From Stentor roeselii (Eukaryota > Ciliophora > Heterotrichea > Heterotrichida > Stentoridae), in contig RSEH01000143.1 of assembly GCA_006503475.1 (NCBI GenBank), positions 57,924 through 121,923 of the forward strand: 64,000 nucleotides of DNA, written 5' to 3'. Positions 1-9,371 of this stretch are shown piece after piece. A program made the position numbers and the translations under genes. A model generated the notes under the pieces. It saw nothing but the letters and a program-made list of their open reading frames with translations, ran no database searches and was not told where the DNA came from. Positions within the stretch are counted from its first letter, which is position 1. Each line of letters begins with the position of its first letter.

Positions 1-135
1 GATATGAAGTCTATGGCGGATAAGTGTTATAAATATGCTTATGGGAATTTTAAAATGCAGAAAAAAAAACTTATTGATATGAAGATTGAAAGGGAGAAGT
101 TAAGGTCTTTGGATTGCTGTAATGGTCAAAAATAG
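1..135 (+). CDS. 3' end of an unidentified gene (partial)
   Basis: The frame is open from the first base to a TAG at 133-135 and encodes 44 residues rich in Lys, Met and Tyr, with the C-terminus ending CCNGQK. The composition suggests a charged helical tail. The start lies outside the window and no family can be recognised from this stretch. It is followed by about 175 bp before the next start on the same strand. It could be a chance open frame, but the lack of stops in an AT-rich region and the codon choice favour a real gene end. Confidence 0.45.
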   Translation, partial: DMKSMADKCYKYAYGNFKMQKKKLIDMKIEREKLRSLDCCNGQK

Positions 136-310
136 GAAATTGGGGAAATTATTTAAGACATGCTTTATGATAGGTTGATAATTATAAATAAGGTAGAATT
201 TTAGTGGTTGTTGACTTTTGGATGTTTATTAATTTTATATCTGATCATACATTTTTTGAACTTTTTGAATTATTAATATCTTAAAATAACCTAACTTCAT
301 ATGTATAAAT

Positions 311-2299
311 ATGAGCAGTTCCTCAAGTGACAGCATGGGAGACTTCGACATGGACATGGGGGACACAGGAGAAGGAGTAGAAATAAAAGTAGCATCATCA
401 ATCCAACAAAGTTTATTCAAAACTCAAGCAATAATCGAAGAAGAATCCGACCCAGAGATGGGAATAGAAGAAGAAAACATGGACGACTGGGAAGACGATT
501 CAAAAGCTCCTTCAATATACAAAAAATCATCTTCGATCCACTCATCAAAACCTGCCCCAGTCCCAAAGTACTTCAGCTTATTCGACGAGAAGCCAAAACC
601 AAAGCGTCGTCTTTGCGACGTCAAAGAAAGATTTTACAAACACCAAGAAAAAATCAAAGAAAAAGTCGAAAAACTCTCAAAAGAAGTCCAAGAACGAGAA
701 GTCGAAGAATGCACTTTCAAACCAACGACTCTCAACAAAAATCAAACAAAAGGCGTGCAAGAGTTTTTGAAACAGGTCCAGAAATACGAAGACTGTAAAA
801 AAGACAAGTTAAATCAAAAAATCGCTGAAAAAGAAGCAATGATTAAAACGATGAAAAAGACTTCAAAACCTAATCTTTGCAGCAAGTCGTTAAAAATTGC
901 AGCGAAAGTTGAAAGGAATGGAATTGAAAAACTTGCTAAGGCGAAAACTCAGCAAAAACCACCTCCGGACCCTCATCCTTATAAACCGACAGTGAATCAA
1001 CGTTCGAAAGACTTGTTTCGTGGTCAGCGGGTGGAACAGTTGCTTTATGAAGATGCACTGAGGCGGTCTTCACGTTCTTTAACTTCGACTCCTGTGATGC
1101 AGGAAAAGTTTATTTCTGCTCGTTCTGAACAGGTTCTTTTGGATAAGTTTAAGAAAGACTTTGAGGATCATTTTGCTTATCTTGATACGAGTGAAAGTTC
1201 GGCGATTAATTACACGAAATTCACCACTCTTCTGGCGAATATGAACTTTATTTCTAGGTCTTCTGTGAAAATTCATAAACAAAAACTACTTGCTATTGAA
1301 CTTTGGAATTTGGTTGGAGGGGATGAGTCAGGATCAGTGAATTTTTTTAATTTGCAAAGCGTCTTGACCTGCGTAATGAACTTCAAAGACCCAACAATTC
1401 CAGCTCATTCCAGTCAAATCGGTCTAGGTCAGATGATCGACGAGGTATTTTGCGTGAGACCAGAAGAAATAATAAAAATTCACCAAAAGTTCTCTCTTTT
1501 ATTCGAAGAACGAACTCAATCACGAAAGGCATCAATTCCGGAAGAAAGCGTGATAGAGACTCGAAAAAAATCCGACACTCAACACGAGGATCGTCTAATC
1601 TTCGAAAAAACAAGACTTCAAGAAAAATGGGACCAAATCCGACAACAGAAGATTTTTGATGAAATAAACGAATGCACTTTTCAACCCCAGATAAAAAGAG
1701 GGCCAAGAACAATAGCGAGCAGTTCTGATCTAAACGAATCAAACATTAGCTCCTACAGTTTTTTCTCAGAAGCGAAATCGACAGGCCAGCGGCGAAATGA
1801 CGTCCTTTTCGAGTATTCCAAACTTTTTAACCAGCAGAGGCTAAACACTTCAAAACTGATTTTAGACCATGAGTCTCAAAATGAGGTAAAATCCTGCACT
1901 TTTAAACCGACTATTAAAAAAACTCCGAAATTTGAAGAAGTTCCTGAGGCTAAAGGCGTGAAAGACATGATTTCTCGACTTAGAAATTCAAGAAAAAATG
2001 AGAAAATCGTTCAGGAAAAGCCGTTTTTATTTGGCTTGGAGAAGAAAAAACAGAGGATTAAGATTGACTTGAACTCGTCTTGTTCTTCTGTAGAGTCTCT
2101 TAAGAGTGAAGTGAATAAATCGTTCACCTCGGATGTTGATGAGGTCAGTGTAAGGGTCGACTTGCCTGGCGGGAAGAAATCTTGGCTTAGGTTCAACTCG
2201 GGCGACGACAAGTCGAAAGTCGTTTCGACCTTTTTGAGGACTCAGAGCTTTAATGGCAGTCCTCAGGTTAAAAAGCAGTTAAAGAAGATATTTTCATAG
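311..2299 (+). CDS. Ciliate-type protein with CTFKP motifs and EF-hand-like pair
   Basis: This 662-residue hydrophilic protein has an acidic, Ser-rich N-terminus (about residues 1-70) and a basic coiled-coil stretch (about 100-220). A motif of the form EC-T-F-(K/Q)-P appears three times, near residues 133, 455 and 570. Around residues 285-350 there are two degenerate EF-hand-like segments, with loops beginning DTSESS and GGDESGS; these lack some calcium ligands. Such CTFKP proteins are common in ciliates and flagellates and have no assigned biochemical role, so I give none; a cytoskeletal or ciliary location is only a guess. The start is an ATG preceded by TATAAAT. Its TAG stop abuts the stop of the next, convergent gene with no bases between. 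Confidence 0.85.
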   Translation: MSSSSSDSMGDFDMDMGDTGEGVEIKVASSIQQSLFKTQAIIEEESDPEMGIEEENMDDWEDDSKAPSIYKKSSSIHSSKPAPVPKYFSLFDEKPKPKRRLCDVKERFYKHQEKIKEKVEKLSKEVQEREVEECTFKPTTLNKNQTKGVQEFLKQVQKYEDCKKDKLNQKIAEKEAMIKTMKKTSKPNLCSKSLKIAAKVERNGIEKLAKAKTQQKPPPDPHPYKPTVNQRSKDLFRGQRVEQLLYEDALRRSSRSLTSTPVMQEKFISARSEQVLLDKFKKDFEDHFAYLDTSESSAINYTKFTTLLANMNFISRSSVKIHKQKLLAIELWNLVGGDESGSVNFFNLQSVLTCVMNFKDPTIPAHSSQIGLGQMIDEVFCVRPEEIIKIHQKFSLLFEERTQSRKASIPEESVIETRKKSDTQHEDRLIFEKTRLQEKWDQIRQQKIFDEINECTFQPQIKRGPRTIASSSDLNESNISSYSFFSEAKSTGQRRNDVLFEYSKLFNQQRLNTSKLILDHESQNEVKSCTFKPTIKKTPKFEEVPEAKGVKDMISRLRNSRKNEKIVQEKPFLFGLEKKKQRIKIDLNSSCSSVESLKSEVNKSFTSDVDEVSVRVDLPGGKKSWLRFNSGDDKSKVVSTFLRTQSFNGSPQVKKQLKKIFS

Positions 2300-3505
2300 T
2301 TAATCATTTGACTTGTATTGACTGTTCTTAAAAGTGTCGCCTAAGAGGTGCTCTCGGTTGAATGCGTTGTTGGCTAACTCGCTTCTATCTACTTTTCTTG
2401 CGTTTGTTGCTCGGATTTCGTCGCTTTTCTTTATTTTTTGCTGGGTTTGAAGAGCTTTTTCACCTCCACAGCCCCAGATTTCGATGAGGATTATTGTTAT
2501 GGGTACTTCGTGTCCTGATGTTTCTACGAGTTTACCGTTCTCATAAGTTCCACACGAGTCACTCACATACGATCCTCTATCAAGGTCAAAATCAAGCCAA
2601 ATCCTAGCATCTTCTTTACCCCCTCCAAATCCAAGTCCCTTGGGAAACTTAGCCGATTTACTAATTTTCGAGTTCAAATAAACATACTTCCCCTGCATAT
2701 TTCCATATTCCGGTTTAAAAGTTTTAAACCCTCCAACCAAACTAAACAAAAAAGTATCCATAGACCCTGAAATCGAAGCATTATCCCGAATATCTTCTCC
2801 AATATGAGCTCCAATAATCCTTTCATTATCCAATTTGATAACAAGAATCATGCTTCCCATGTATCCAGAAATGGCCTGAGCCATTTTCGTAAAGCTGAAG
2901 CCGTCCTGGTCCGATAGAAACAACGGGTGCAATTCTGAAGCCGACGACTGCAGGTTAAACGTCGAGTAAAACAAAAGGTCAAGCACCTGGTGAATCGACC
3001 GGCCTGCAAAGGGCACCAAAGGCGGACCCCCTAGTTCCAGGTTCAGCACTCGGGACTTGACGAAGCGGGAAAAGGAAGAACCGAGTAATGGAAAGTGATG
3101 CTCGAAGTAATCACTTATTCGCTTCGCGTCGCAGGATGGAAGGTTGATGAAGGGCAATAAGGAGGATGGACCTGATACCATTGAAAGAAGGTGGATTGGA
3201 AGTGAGGAGGAAAGGTCTGATTCTTTTAAAATTTCGATTAGGATCAGTAAGGATGATGTGTTTAGAACGTCTAGGTTCATACTTTTGCCGTAGATTATTA
3301 ACTCTAAAGCACCTATGAATCCGGAGAAGTCTTTACGATTTTTCATGTGGCTTTTCAGGTAATTTTTTACTTTTTCGTCGAAATCTGGGATTGATGATAG
3401 TGCGAACAAGGGGGATTCGAGGATTTGAAAGGTTTGTTTTAGGGTTTCTAGTTCTGAGGGCTTAAAGAATGATTTGGATACATTGGAACTACTTTGACCT
3501 CCCAT
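2300..3505 (-). CDS. TLDc-domain protein, MEAK7-like
   Basis: The 401-residue protein begins MGGQSSS, a good N-myristoylation signal. Its C-terminal half carries a TLDc domain: a hydrophobic strand around SMILVIKLDNERIIGA, then SGSMDTFLFSL, a YVYLNS strand, a GLGFGGG turn and a terminal LIEIWGCGG. This order and the acylated N-terminus match MEAK7 (TLDC1), which in animals binds lysosomal membranes and promotes mTOR signalling. Length is close to the family norm of about 450. The N-terminal helical part may correspond to the weak EF-hand region of MEAK7. Membrane attachment is inferred from the signal. It ends tail-to-tail with the 311-2299 gene at zero distance. Confidence 0.82.
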   Translation of the reverse strand: MGGQSSSNVSKSFFKPSELETLKQTFQILESPLFALSSIPDFDEKVKNYLKSHMKNRKDFSGFIGALELIIYGKSMNLDVLNTSSLLILIEILKESDLSSSLPIHLLSMVSGPSSLLPFINLPSCDAKRISDYFEHHFPLLGSSFSRFVKSRVLNLELGGPPLVPFAGRSIHQVLDLLFYSTFNLQSSASELHPLFLSDQDGFSFTKMAQAISGYMGSMILVIKLDNERIIGAHIGEDIRDNASISGSMDTFLFSLVGGFKTFKPEYGNMQGKYVYLNSKISKSAKFPKGLGFGGGKEDARIWLDFDLDRGSYVSDSCGTYENGKLVETSGHEVPITIILIEIWGCGGEKALQTQQKIKKSDEIRATNARKVDRSELANNAFNREHLLGDTFKNSQYKSND

Positions 3506-3630
3506 GTTTACAACTTTGTGATGAGATTACACAGATGGGTTAATGAATTTGATGTTTTGGGTTTAATGATTGATGAGGTTTGTGAGACTTTAAAAAGATT
3601 CAATTTTAGTTTATGTTAAGTAGTGAAGAG

Positions 3631-3831
3631 CTAAAATATTAATTTGACCTCAGTGATTTCGAAGAGTAATCGGGACTCAACATCTAAAAGCTCGAAATTC
3701 CCAAAATTCAACCCTTTATTCAACCTGAGAAATTTTACGCCATCCACAGTCAAATCCCTAAAAAACTTATTAACTTCAGATTTAAAAAGCTCGTTTGACT
3801 GATCATGAGTCACACAAGTAAAAATCATCAC
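3631..3831 (-). CDS. Small hypothetical protein
   Basis: A 66-codon frame starts with two Met codons and ends TAA. The protein has a mixed alpha/beta look, with short hydrophobic strands alternating with charged residues. Codon choice resembles neighbouring genes (for example TCG and GAC). It sits between the MEAK7-like gene and the kinase gene, on their strand. I recognise no family and found no 15-nt intron that would extend it past the stop. It may be a genuine small gene or a chance frame. Confidence 0.4.
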   Translation of the reverse strand: MMIFTCVTHDQSNELFKSEVNKFFRDLTVDGVKFLRLNKGLNFGNFELLDVESRLLFEITEVKLIF

Positions 3832-3922
3832 AAAAACAAATTATAAATCAGTAAATCAATTTTTCATAAATTTTCAAAGTGAGCTGAGAAAATCATCATA
3901 AAATTATTCCATTTATATCCGA

Positions 3923-5377
3923 CTAAATTTTAGTCAATATCATATTTTCAAACTCATCAAAGTCAATGACTCCATTCATATTCTGATCAACTTCCCTGAC
4001 CAGTTGATTCCAAACTTCATCTTCACAAAGGTTTCCTCCAGCCAGTACCTTTTTAAGTTCAGCAGCTGAGATACTTCCACTTTGGTCCTTATCAAACAAA
4101 TCAAAAGCCCTTTTCAAATTCTGCTTATTATTGAGAGCTTTTCCATCAAGTGAGGCTTTCAAAAACTCAGAAAAATCAACAAATCCATTATTATCCGAAT
4201 CAATCTCCGCGAAAATCTTGACGACTTCTTCATTTGCAGCATCAGGTCCCATTTCTCGACTGAAATAAACGACGAGTTCATCTTTGCTGATTTTTCCATC
4301 TCCATTGATATCCATTTCTTTGAACACCCTACTCAAGTCTTTGGTTTCAGCGACTGACAAGCATTGAGTAGCGATGAAAGTATTGACAGCTTCTCTTAAT
4401 TTCGAGCTTTTATGAAATTGCATTAAATTTGTTATTGTGTGATGAACGACTTCTTTTTGAAGAGATTTTTCTTTGATTCGGTTGTTGAACCATTTGTGTT
4501 TTAAAGCTTCTGATGCTGAAAGTCTGTTTGTTGCAGGAGTGAGAAGTTTTTTGACGATGTCTTGAGCGTCTGAAGAGATTTCTTGCCATACATCGTTTGA
4601 GAAGTTCGGAGTTAATTTCTTGATTTTTTCAAGAATTTCCTCGTCGTTATGTCCGTCGAAGGGGGGGTACCCTGCGAGTAAAATAAACAAAATAACCCCT
4701 GAGGACCACAGGTCACATTTTTCATTGTAACTTCCTTTAATCACTTCAGGAGCGATGTAATAAGCAGTGCCAATCGGCCCTTTAATGAAATTTCCTGGAT
4801 GGACTTTAACAGCAGCTCCGAAGTCGATAAGTTTAATATCCATGACGTCACCTTTTTCCTCAAGTAAGATATTTTCAGGTTTTAAGTCACGATGCACGAT
4901 TTTCTTGCTGTGCATGTAAGCCACTGCAGAGATCAACTGATAAATAATCGTCGCTGCAACACTTTCACTGAAAGACTGTTTATTTAAAATCTCATCGAAA
5001 AGCTCTCCGCCATTGCAAAGTTCCATCACAATGTAAAAACGTTTCGCATCTTCAAAGAACTCGTAAAGTCTGATAATGTTAGGATGATCTAAAACTTTAA
5101 GCAACTGGATTTCTTCCATTAGTTTTTCTATTGTTAAGTTAGAAACTGCCAGGTCTTTTCGAAAGATTTTCACTGCTCGGATCTCGTTGGTTTCTTTGTG
5201 AATCACTTTTCGAACCTCTCCGAAAGAGCCACTTCCGAGAACTTTCCCGATTTTATAAACTTCTTGGAAAGATCGAGGGTTGGCTTGGACAAAGTGACTT
5301 GGTTCGATGATTAAATTTTGAGTATTTAAAACTTTTGGCTTTTTTGGTTTTATTAGTTTTGCAGTGCCACAGCCCAT
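3923..5377 (-). CDS. Calcium-dependent protein kinase (CDPK)
   Basis: This is a complete CDPK of 484 residues. The N-terminus MGCG is a dual myristoylation/palmitoylation signal. The kinase domain starts near residue 40 with a GSGSFGEV loop (48-55), catalytic Lys near 70 (AVKIF), HRDLKPEN near 162, DFG near 185 and APE near 209. A junction segment is followed by four EF-hands, with loops starting DINGDGK, DSDNNGF, DKDQSGS and DQNMNGV, each with a Glu at position 12. In this family calcium binding to the EF-hands relieves autoinhibition so that Ser/Thr proteins are phosphorylated at membranes. All catalytic residues are present. A TATAA string lies a few bases before the ATG. Confidence 0.96.
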   Translation of the reverse strand: MGCGTAKLIKPKKPKVLNTQNLIIEPSHFVQANPRSFQEVYKIGKVLGSGSFGEVRKVIHKETNEIRAVKIFRKDLAVSNLTIEKLMEEIQLLKVLDHPNIIRLYEFFEDAKRFYIVMELCNGGELFDEILNKQSFSESVAATIIYQLISAVAYMHSKKIVHRDLKPENILLEEKGDVMDIKLIDFGAAVKVHPGNFIKGPIGTAYYIAPEVIKGSYNEKCDLWSSGVILFILLAGYPPFDGHNDEEILEKIKKLTPNFSNDVWQEISSDAQDIVKKLLTPATNRLSASEALKHKWFNNRIKEKSLQKEVVHHTITNLMQFHKSSKLREAVNTFIATQCLSVAETKDLSRVFKEMDINGDGKISKDELVVYFSREMGPDAANEEVVKIFAEIDSDNNGFVDFSEFLKASLDGKALNNKQNLKRAFDLFDKDQSGSISAAELKKVLAGGNLCEDEVWNQLVREVDQNMNGVIDFDEFENMILTKI

Positions 5378-5503
5378 GTATTATAAACGAACATTTAAAT
5401 GAAGATTTAAATTAACATTAATTTATTGAAGTAAAAGATTTGTATTTAGGGATTTTAGTATAAGGGTGAATTAGCTACAAGTTTATTATTAATGTTTTAA
5501 AAT

Positions 5504-6979
5504 TCAGTCCTGAGCTGATTCATTCACAGTGACCTAAGTATTTATTACCATGACTTCTAGAACTTCTTGCTCGTTAAAGTTGTAGACTTTAGATATCTCT
5601 TGGAAAAGAGTTGAAATCACGTCTTCATGGACTTTAAAGCTCATCATGATGTTCCCAAAGCTAACCATCTGGCAAAAAACAAGACTTTTCAAGTGTTCAC
5701 TGTTCAAGTCATCTTTTCTCTGATTTTTAATCTCATCTGCAATTGCACTTCGAACAACTTTTTCCCAAAATTCCGATTTTTCCCAGAGAGTATGACTTAA
5801 AATCGCGTTTTGAAGGTAGTTTTTTCCAGATTCCGCCAGTTGATAGAAGGTCTGCGATAAAATAATGCAGTTTTTAGCGATGGTGATATCCTGGCACCGT
5901 TCACATTCATTTAAAACAGCGACCATAAGTTCAGAAACAAGAGAAAATCCTTTATTTTCAAGTTTAAAAATACCTTGAGTCCTTTTTTGATTCATAGTCC
6001 AAGACCAGGCCTTTCTTCCCAGATGTTCTTTGATGATTGCGTTGAATTGAAGGTACTCTTGAGGGTTTAGGTCGTTTCCTTCCCAGGCCTTGCTCACAAT
6101 GATGCCGACTTCAGTTCTGTAAAGACTTTCAACTGCTGAAGAAGTTCCCAAGTCGAAAGCGGCGACTTCCATGATAGAAGCGTGTAAATGAGGAGCTGAA
6201 TGAATTCCAATGTTTTTGAATAAAGGATGACTGCCTTCATAAGCTTCGAAGTAACATTCAGGGTACTTGAAAAGTAAAGAAAAGTCTTCATTTGAAACAC
6301 GTAAAAATATTTTCTCATCTTTGATACCTTCTCCAGTCTCCAACAATGAAAACTCTTTAAGGTCAATGTTCAGATTATCAACTATTTCCTGTTCTTGTAA
6401 CTGAAAAGAAACAACAAATTTCTTCGTCTTTGCCTGGAAAGTCTTCCGGTAACGGTTGTACTTTTCTATTGACTCCACGTAATTTTTGTATAAAGTGTCT
6501 AAAGACGACTTGCTGGACAACAAACGATTTAAAAGTTTTTCTTTCTTGTTTAAAGAAGTCTCGTTGTCCAGTGCAACTGCGACTTGCTCACATTGGCAGC
6601 AACATTCCCAGTACTTTGACTTGGCTTCTTGAACTTTTTGAGTCAGACGAGATTTACGCCTTTCAGTTTTGCTGCCTTCGATGAAAGACTCGCGGATTAG
6701 GGAGGCTTGGGTTGAAATCACTTTAGAAAGACTGTTGCCGAGATTTTCTGAAATACTTGCTGCGAGTTTCGAGGCGGATGAGGATACTTCGAGAATTATT
6801 GACTTTAGGACTTCGGAGAACTCGGGGAAAGGAGATGGGGACAACTTTTGACTGAGACGTTCCAGGTCTTTTGAGTATAGGTCTTCGATTAGGCTTCTTT
6901 CTTTGAAGAAGAGGACCAAGTCTTCTACCCATTTTCGCAGATTGACTGATTTTTCATGAAGTTTTTCGATTGAGACCAT
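5504..6979 (-). CDS. F-BAR-type protein with SBF2/KIAA0513-like C-terminus
   Basis: The 486-residue protein starts with an FCH/F-BAR-like helical module (about residues 1-235), including the family-typical LYSKDLERLSQKL. The C-terminal half (about 280-470) contains LVSELMVAVLNECE, a block of Cys/Ile-rich helix, TFYQ and a Trp-containing helix. This resembles the SBF2/KIAA0513 family, an assignment that needs a profile search. F-BAR proteins bend or sense membranes in endocytosis. The first stop at 5534 lies in a 15-nt intron (5534-5548); splicing adds VTVNESAQD before the TGA at 5504. No neighbour suggests a complex. Confidence 0.75.
5534..5548 (-). other. 15-nt intron in the F-BAR gene
   Basis: On the minus strand the sequence is GTAATAAATACTTAG. 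It is phase 0, supplies an in-frame TAG, has A at position 10, and its removal adds nine codons to the 3' end. Confidence 0.75.
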
Positions 6980-7254
6980 TATTAGAGTGATGGAGATGGG
7001 GAGGAATATTTTAGGAGAGGAGAAGGGTTTGGAGATTGAAACTTTGATCAGGGTGTTGAAATAAGGAGTTTTCTGGGTCTTTTAGAAAAAAATTGATTTA
7101 GTGTTTAGGAAGAGTTTAAAAGGTGAATGTTTTAGGAATAGTTTGAGTTTTTCTTGGAATTTTGATAGGTCTTTAGAACTTTTCATTGTTCTTTAGTCAT
7201 CTTTGTCAGTGATTCCTAATCAAAATCATTATCGAAACTGACAGAATATAAATA

Positions 7255-7596
7255 ATGGGAAAAGAATTCTTAGAATACTTCGACTCGAAAAATATCTATG
7301 GTTGTAGCAACTGTAAAACCCATTTTTCAAATAAAACTCATGTCATGTCTAAAAACTTCAATGGAAAGTTTGGCAGATGCTTTTTAGTCAGCAAAATGTT
7401 AAATATTCGACAAGGCCCTAAAGAAGAAAAGAGCTTGATGACTGGTCTTCATATAATTCGAGATATTTTTTGTAAGGGTTGCAATACTTATTGTGGATGG
7501 ACTTATGTTGAAGCTTATGAAATCTCAGAAAAGTATAAAGAGGGAAAGTTTATATTGGAAAGAAATAAAGTAGTGAAACAAGAATGGGCTTATTAG
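7255..7596 (+). CDS. Yippee-like zinc-binding protein
   Basis: The 113-residue protein is a full-length Yippee (YPEL) protein. It has the two CxxC knuckles that bind zinc (CSNC near residue 18 and CKGC near residue 70). The family hallmarks are present: LMTGLHIIRD, GWTYVEAYE and the C-terminal YKEGKFILE. Yippee proteins are small conserved fold units related to the CULT and Mis18 domains; in eukaryotes they associate with centrosomes or act in the GID/CTLH ubiquitin ligase. Length fits the family. A TATAAATA string immediately precedes the ATG. Confidence 0.95.
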   Translation: MGKEFLEYFDSKNIYGCSNCKTHFSNKTHVMSKNFNGKFGRCFLVSKMLNIRQGPKEEKSLMTGLHIIRDIFCKGCNTYCGWTYVEAYEISEKYKEGKFILERNKVVKQEWAY

Positions 7597-7766
7597 TAGG
7601 AAATTAAATTTTATTGATTTATATAGTTTGATTGCCTTAAAAATCGCAATAAAATCATCCACTATTAAATCCTAATTCCCCATCAACTATTTTAAATCCT
7701 TCTCTCATCAAATCTTTTCTGATCATAGCTAACAAAATCAACAATGGTGGCAGTTATCTAATAAAA

Positions 7767-8555
7767 ATGGGCTGTGGAGGTTCAAAGTCTCACAAGAAGG
7801 AAAAATGTAACATGGACATGGAAAAAACAGAAGTCCAAGACGTCGACAGCATTTTTGACGCCATCGCTGCGCCTCTCTCAACACTAGCCGAGATCAACAA
7901 CCTGTTGAAAAAAGGCATAAACAAGATCAGAAGACGAACTCACGCATACCTAGTGACCGGCTGCACATTAGAAGACTCCATCACTGCCCTACTTTACGGA
8001 TTATCAGCAGATACTGATGGCGACTTCGATAAAGTTGAGTTGAAAGTCTCATCAGACGCTCCTTATCTAAAAATCAGCAAACACAAGGTCGATAAAGAGT
8101 TTCATGAAGCCATCGATGCCTGGAACTACCTGATTGAAAAGTTAGAAGAGGCTATTGTGAAGATGGTGGATCTTCCAGGACAAATATCGACTATTGTTCA
8201 GGAGTGCTCGTCATATGGTGAACGCGCGAAGGCTGCCATTGAAAGCGCCGGACTGGGTGCTTTAGACGCGTTAAAGGCAGGAAAAGCGATATCAATCAAT
8301 CTTGGGAAAATAAGCAAAGCGACTGTTGTACTCGATGAAACTCGAAAGATCATTGATGAGATTCTTAAGACTGTTAAAGGACTTCAAAATAAACTTGATC
8401 ATGAAGGCAGATCAAGGATTCATGCTGTTGGGAAAGAAATTTCTAAAGCGAAAGTTAAGAATATGAGGGATATTGTTGTGCAGTATTGGCCTGAAAAGAC
8501 GAAAGTTGATGTCAAACTTGAAAGACCTCGTAAGTCGAAACCTGCTGCTCACTAG
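7767..8555 (+). CDS. Orphan acylated protein (MGCGGSK)
   Basis: The 262-residue protein starts MGCGGSK, a strong dual acylation signal. The rest is soluble and mostly helical. A predicted core (about 30-230) is rich in Ala, Lys and Glu, with an amphipathic GLGALDALKAGKA segment, and the tail is basic (RPRKSKPAAH). I recognise no domain. Residues near 85-90 (DTDGDFD) resemble part of an EF-hand loop but lack the flanking helices' signature, so calcium binding is not claimed. The likely location is the inner face of a membrane. A 13-bp sequence that includes its stop recurs 800 bp downstream. Confidence 0.85.
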   Translation: MGCGGSKSHKKEKCNMDMEKTEVQDVDSIFDAIAAPLSTLAEINNLLKKGINKIRRRTHAYLVTGCTLEDSITALLYGLSADTDGDFDKVELKVSSDAPYLKISKHKVDKEFHEAIDAWNYLIEKLEEAIVKMVDLPGQISTIVQECSSYGERAKAAIESAGLGALDALKAGKAISINLGKISKATVVLDETRKIIDEILKTVKGLQNKLDHEGRSRIHAVGKEISKAKVKNMRDIVVQYWPEKTKVDVKLERPRKSKPAAH

Positions 8556-9365
8556 TTAGTTACTTAATCTATCTAGTCTATTTAGTGTTTGAATTATTTG
8601 ATGAGAATCTTTTAAATTTGAGAAATTTAGTGATATTTAAGGTTGGATTGTTTTTTGTTTTGGTGAAGAATTGTTTGGTTTTCTATATTCATGATGTTTC
8701 AGTTTGGATTATGGATTTAACGAGGAATGATGACTAATTACTTTGTTTTGAAAGATATTTATTGATTAGGAAAGTTTAGATCGATGTTTCGTTAATTTAA
8801 TTGAATTTTGAAAGTTATTATTATTGGAAAAATTTTTAGATAAGTTATGTTGAGGGTAAAGAAAAAGTAATCTTACGTCAATATATAATCCTAATTAATC
8901 ATACTAACAAAACTTACTTAGACTATCTTATTTATGAAATTCCTGCTATATTTACTTGTTTAACCTCACCTTATGAATACAATTCATTTAAATACATTAA
9001 CCATATTAATTTCTAAAATTCTTTAATATGATGAAGATAATAAAAGTTAATTCAACTAAAATCCATAAATAATAAAACCAATTTCTTCAAATAAAATAAC
9101 TGAATCCCTGAAATATATCTATTTAACACATCCATGCTAAAGACTTTATTAATATAGCATCACTCATGGTATATAAATCTAACCACAACAAGAAACCAAA
9201 ATTAAGTTAAAGACATACCTCAACTTTTAATGACAACAAAAGAATCTTGAATGCATCCAAAGTAAAAATAAGCGACTTAATAGTGCGCAGTAGACCTGAT
9301 AAATCAATAAATTCATAAACATTAAAACCACAAATCTCGAAGCACAGAGTTTACTAGTTAGTTAC
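8551..9365. repeat. Direct repeat ACTAGTTAGTTAC bracketing an AT-rich spacer
   Basis: Two identical 13-mers at 8551-8563 and 9353-9365 bracket about 790 bp of non-coding DNA. The similarity continues imperfectly into TTAATCTA versus ATAAATCTA. The left copy includes the stop of the preceding gene. A target duplication of a decayed insertion is possible but unproven. Confidence 0.4.
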
Positions 9366-9371
9366 ATAAAT
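8556..9371. other. Long AT-rich intergenic region
   Basis: This lies between the stops of two convergent genes and has no supported gene. The 13-mer ACTAGTTAGTTAC occurs at both ends (8551-8563 and 9353-9365). I see no tRNA-like arms and no long frame. Confidence 0.6.

Noticed and set aside
1383-1742. 119-codon minus-strand frame inside the first gene
   Set aside because: It overlaps a well-supported plus-strand gene and has no family pattern.
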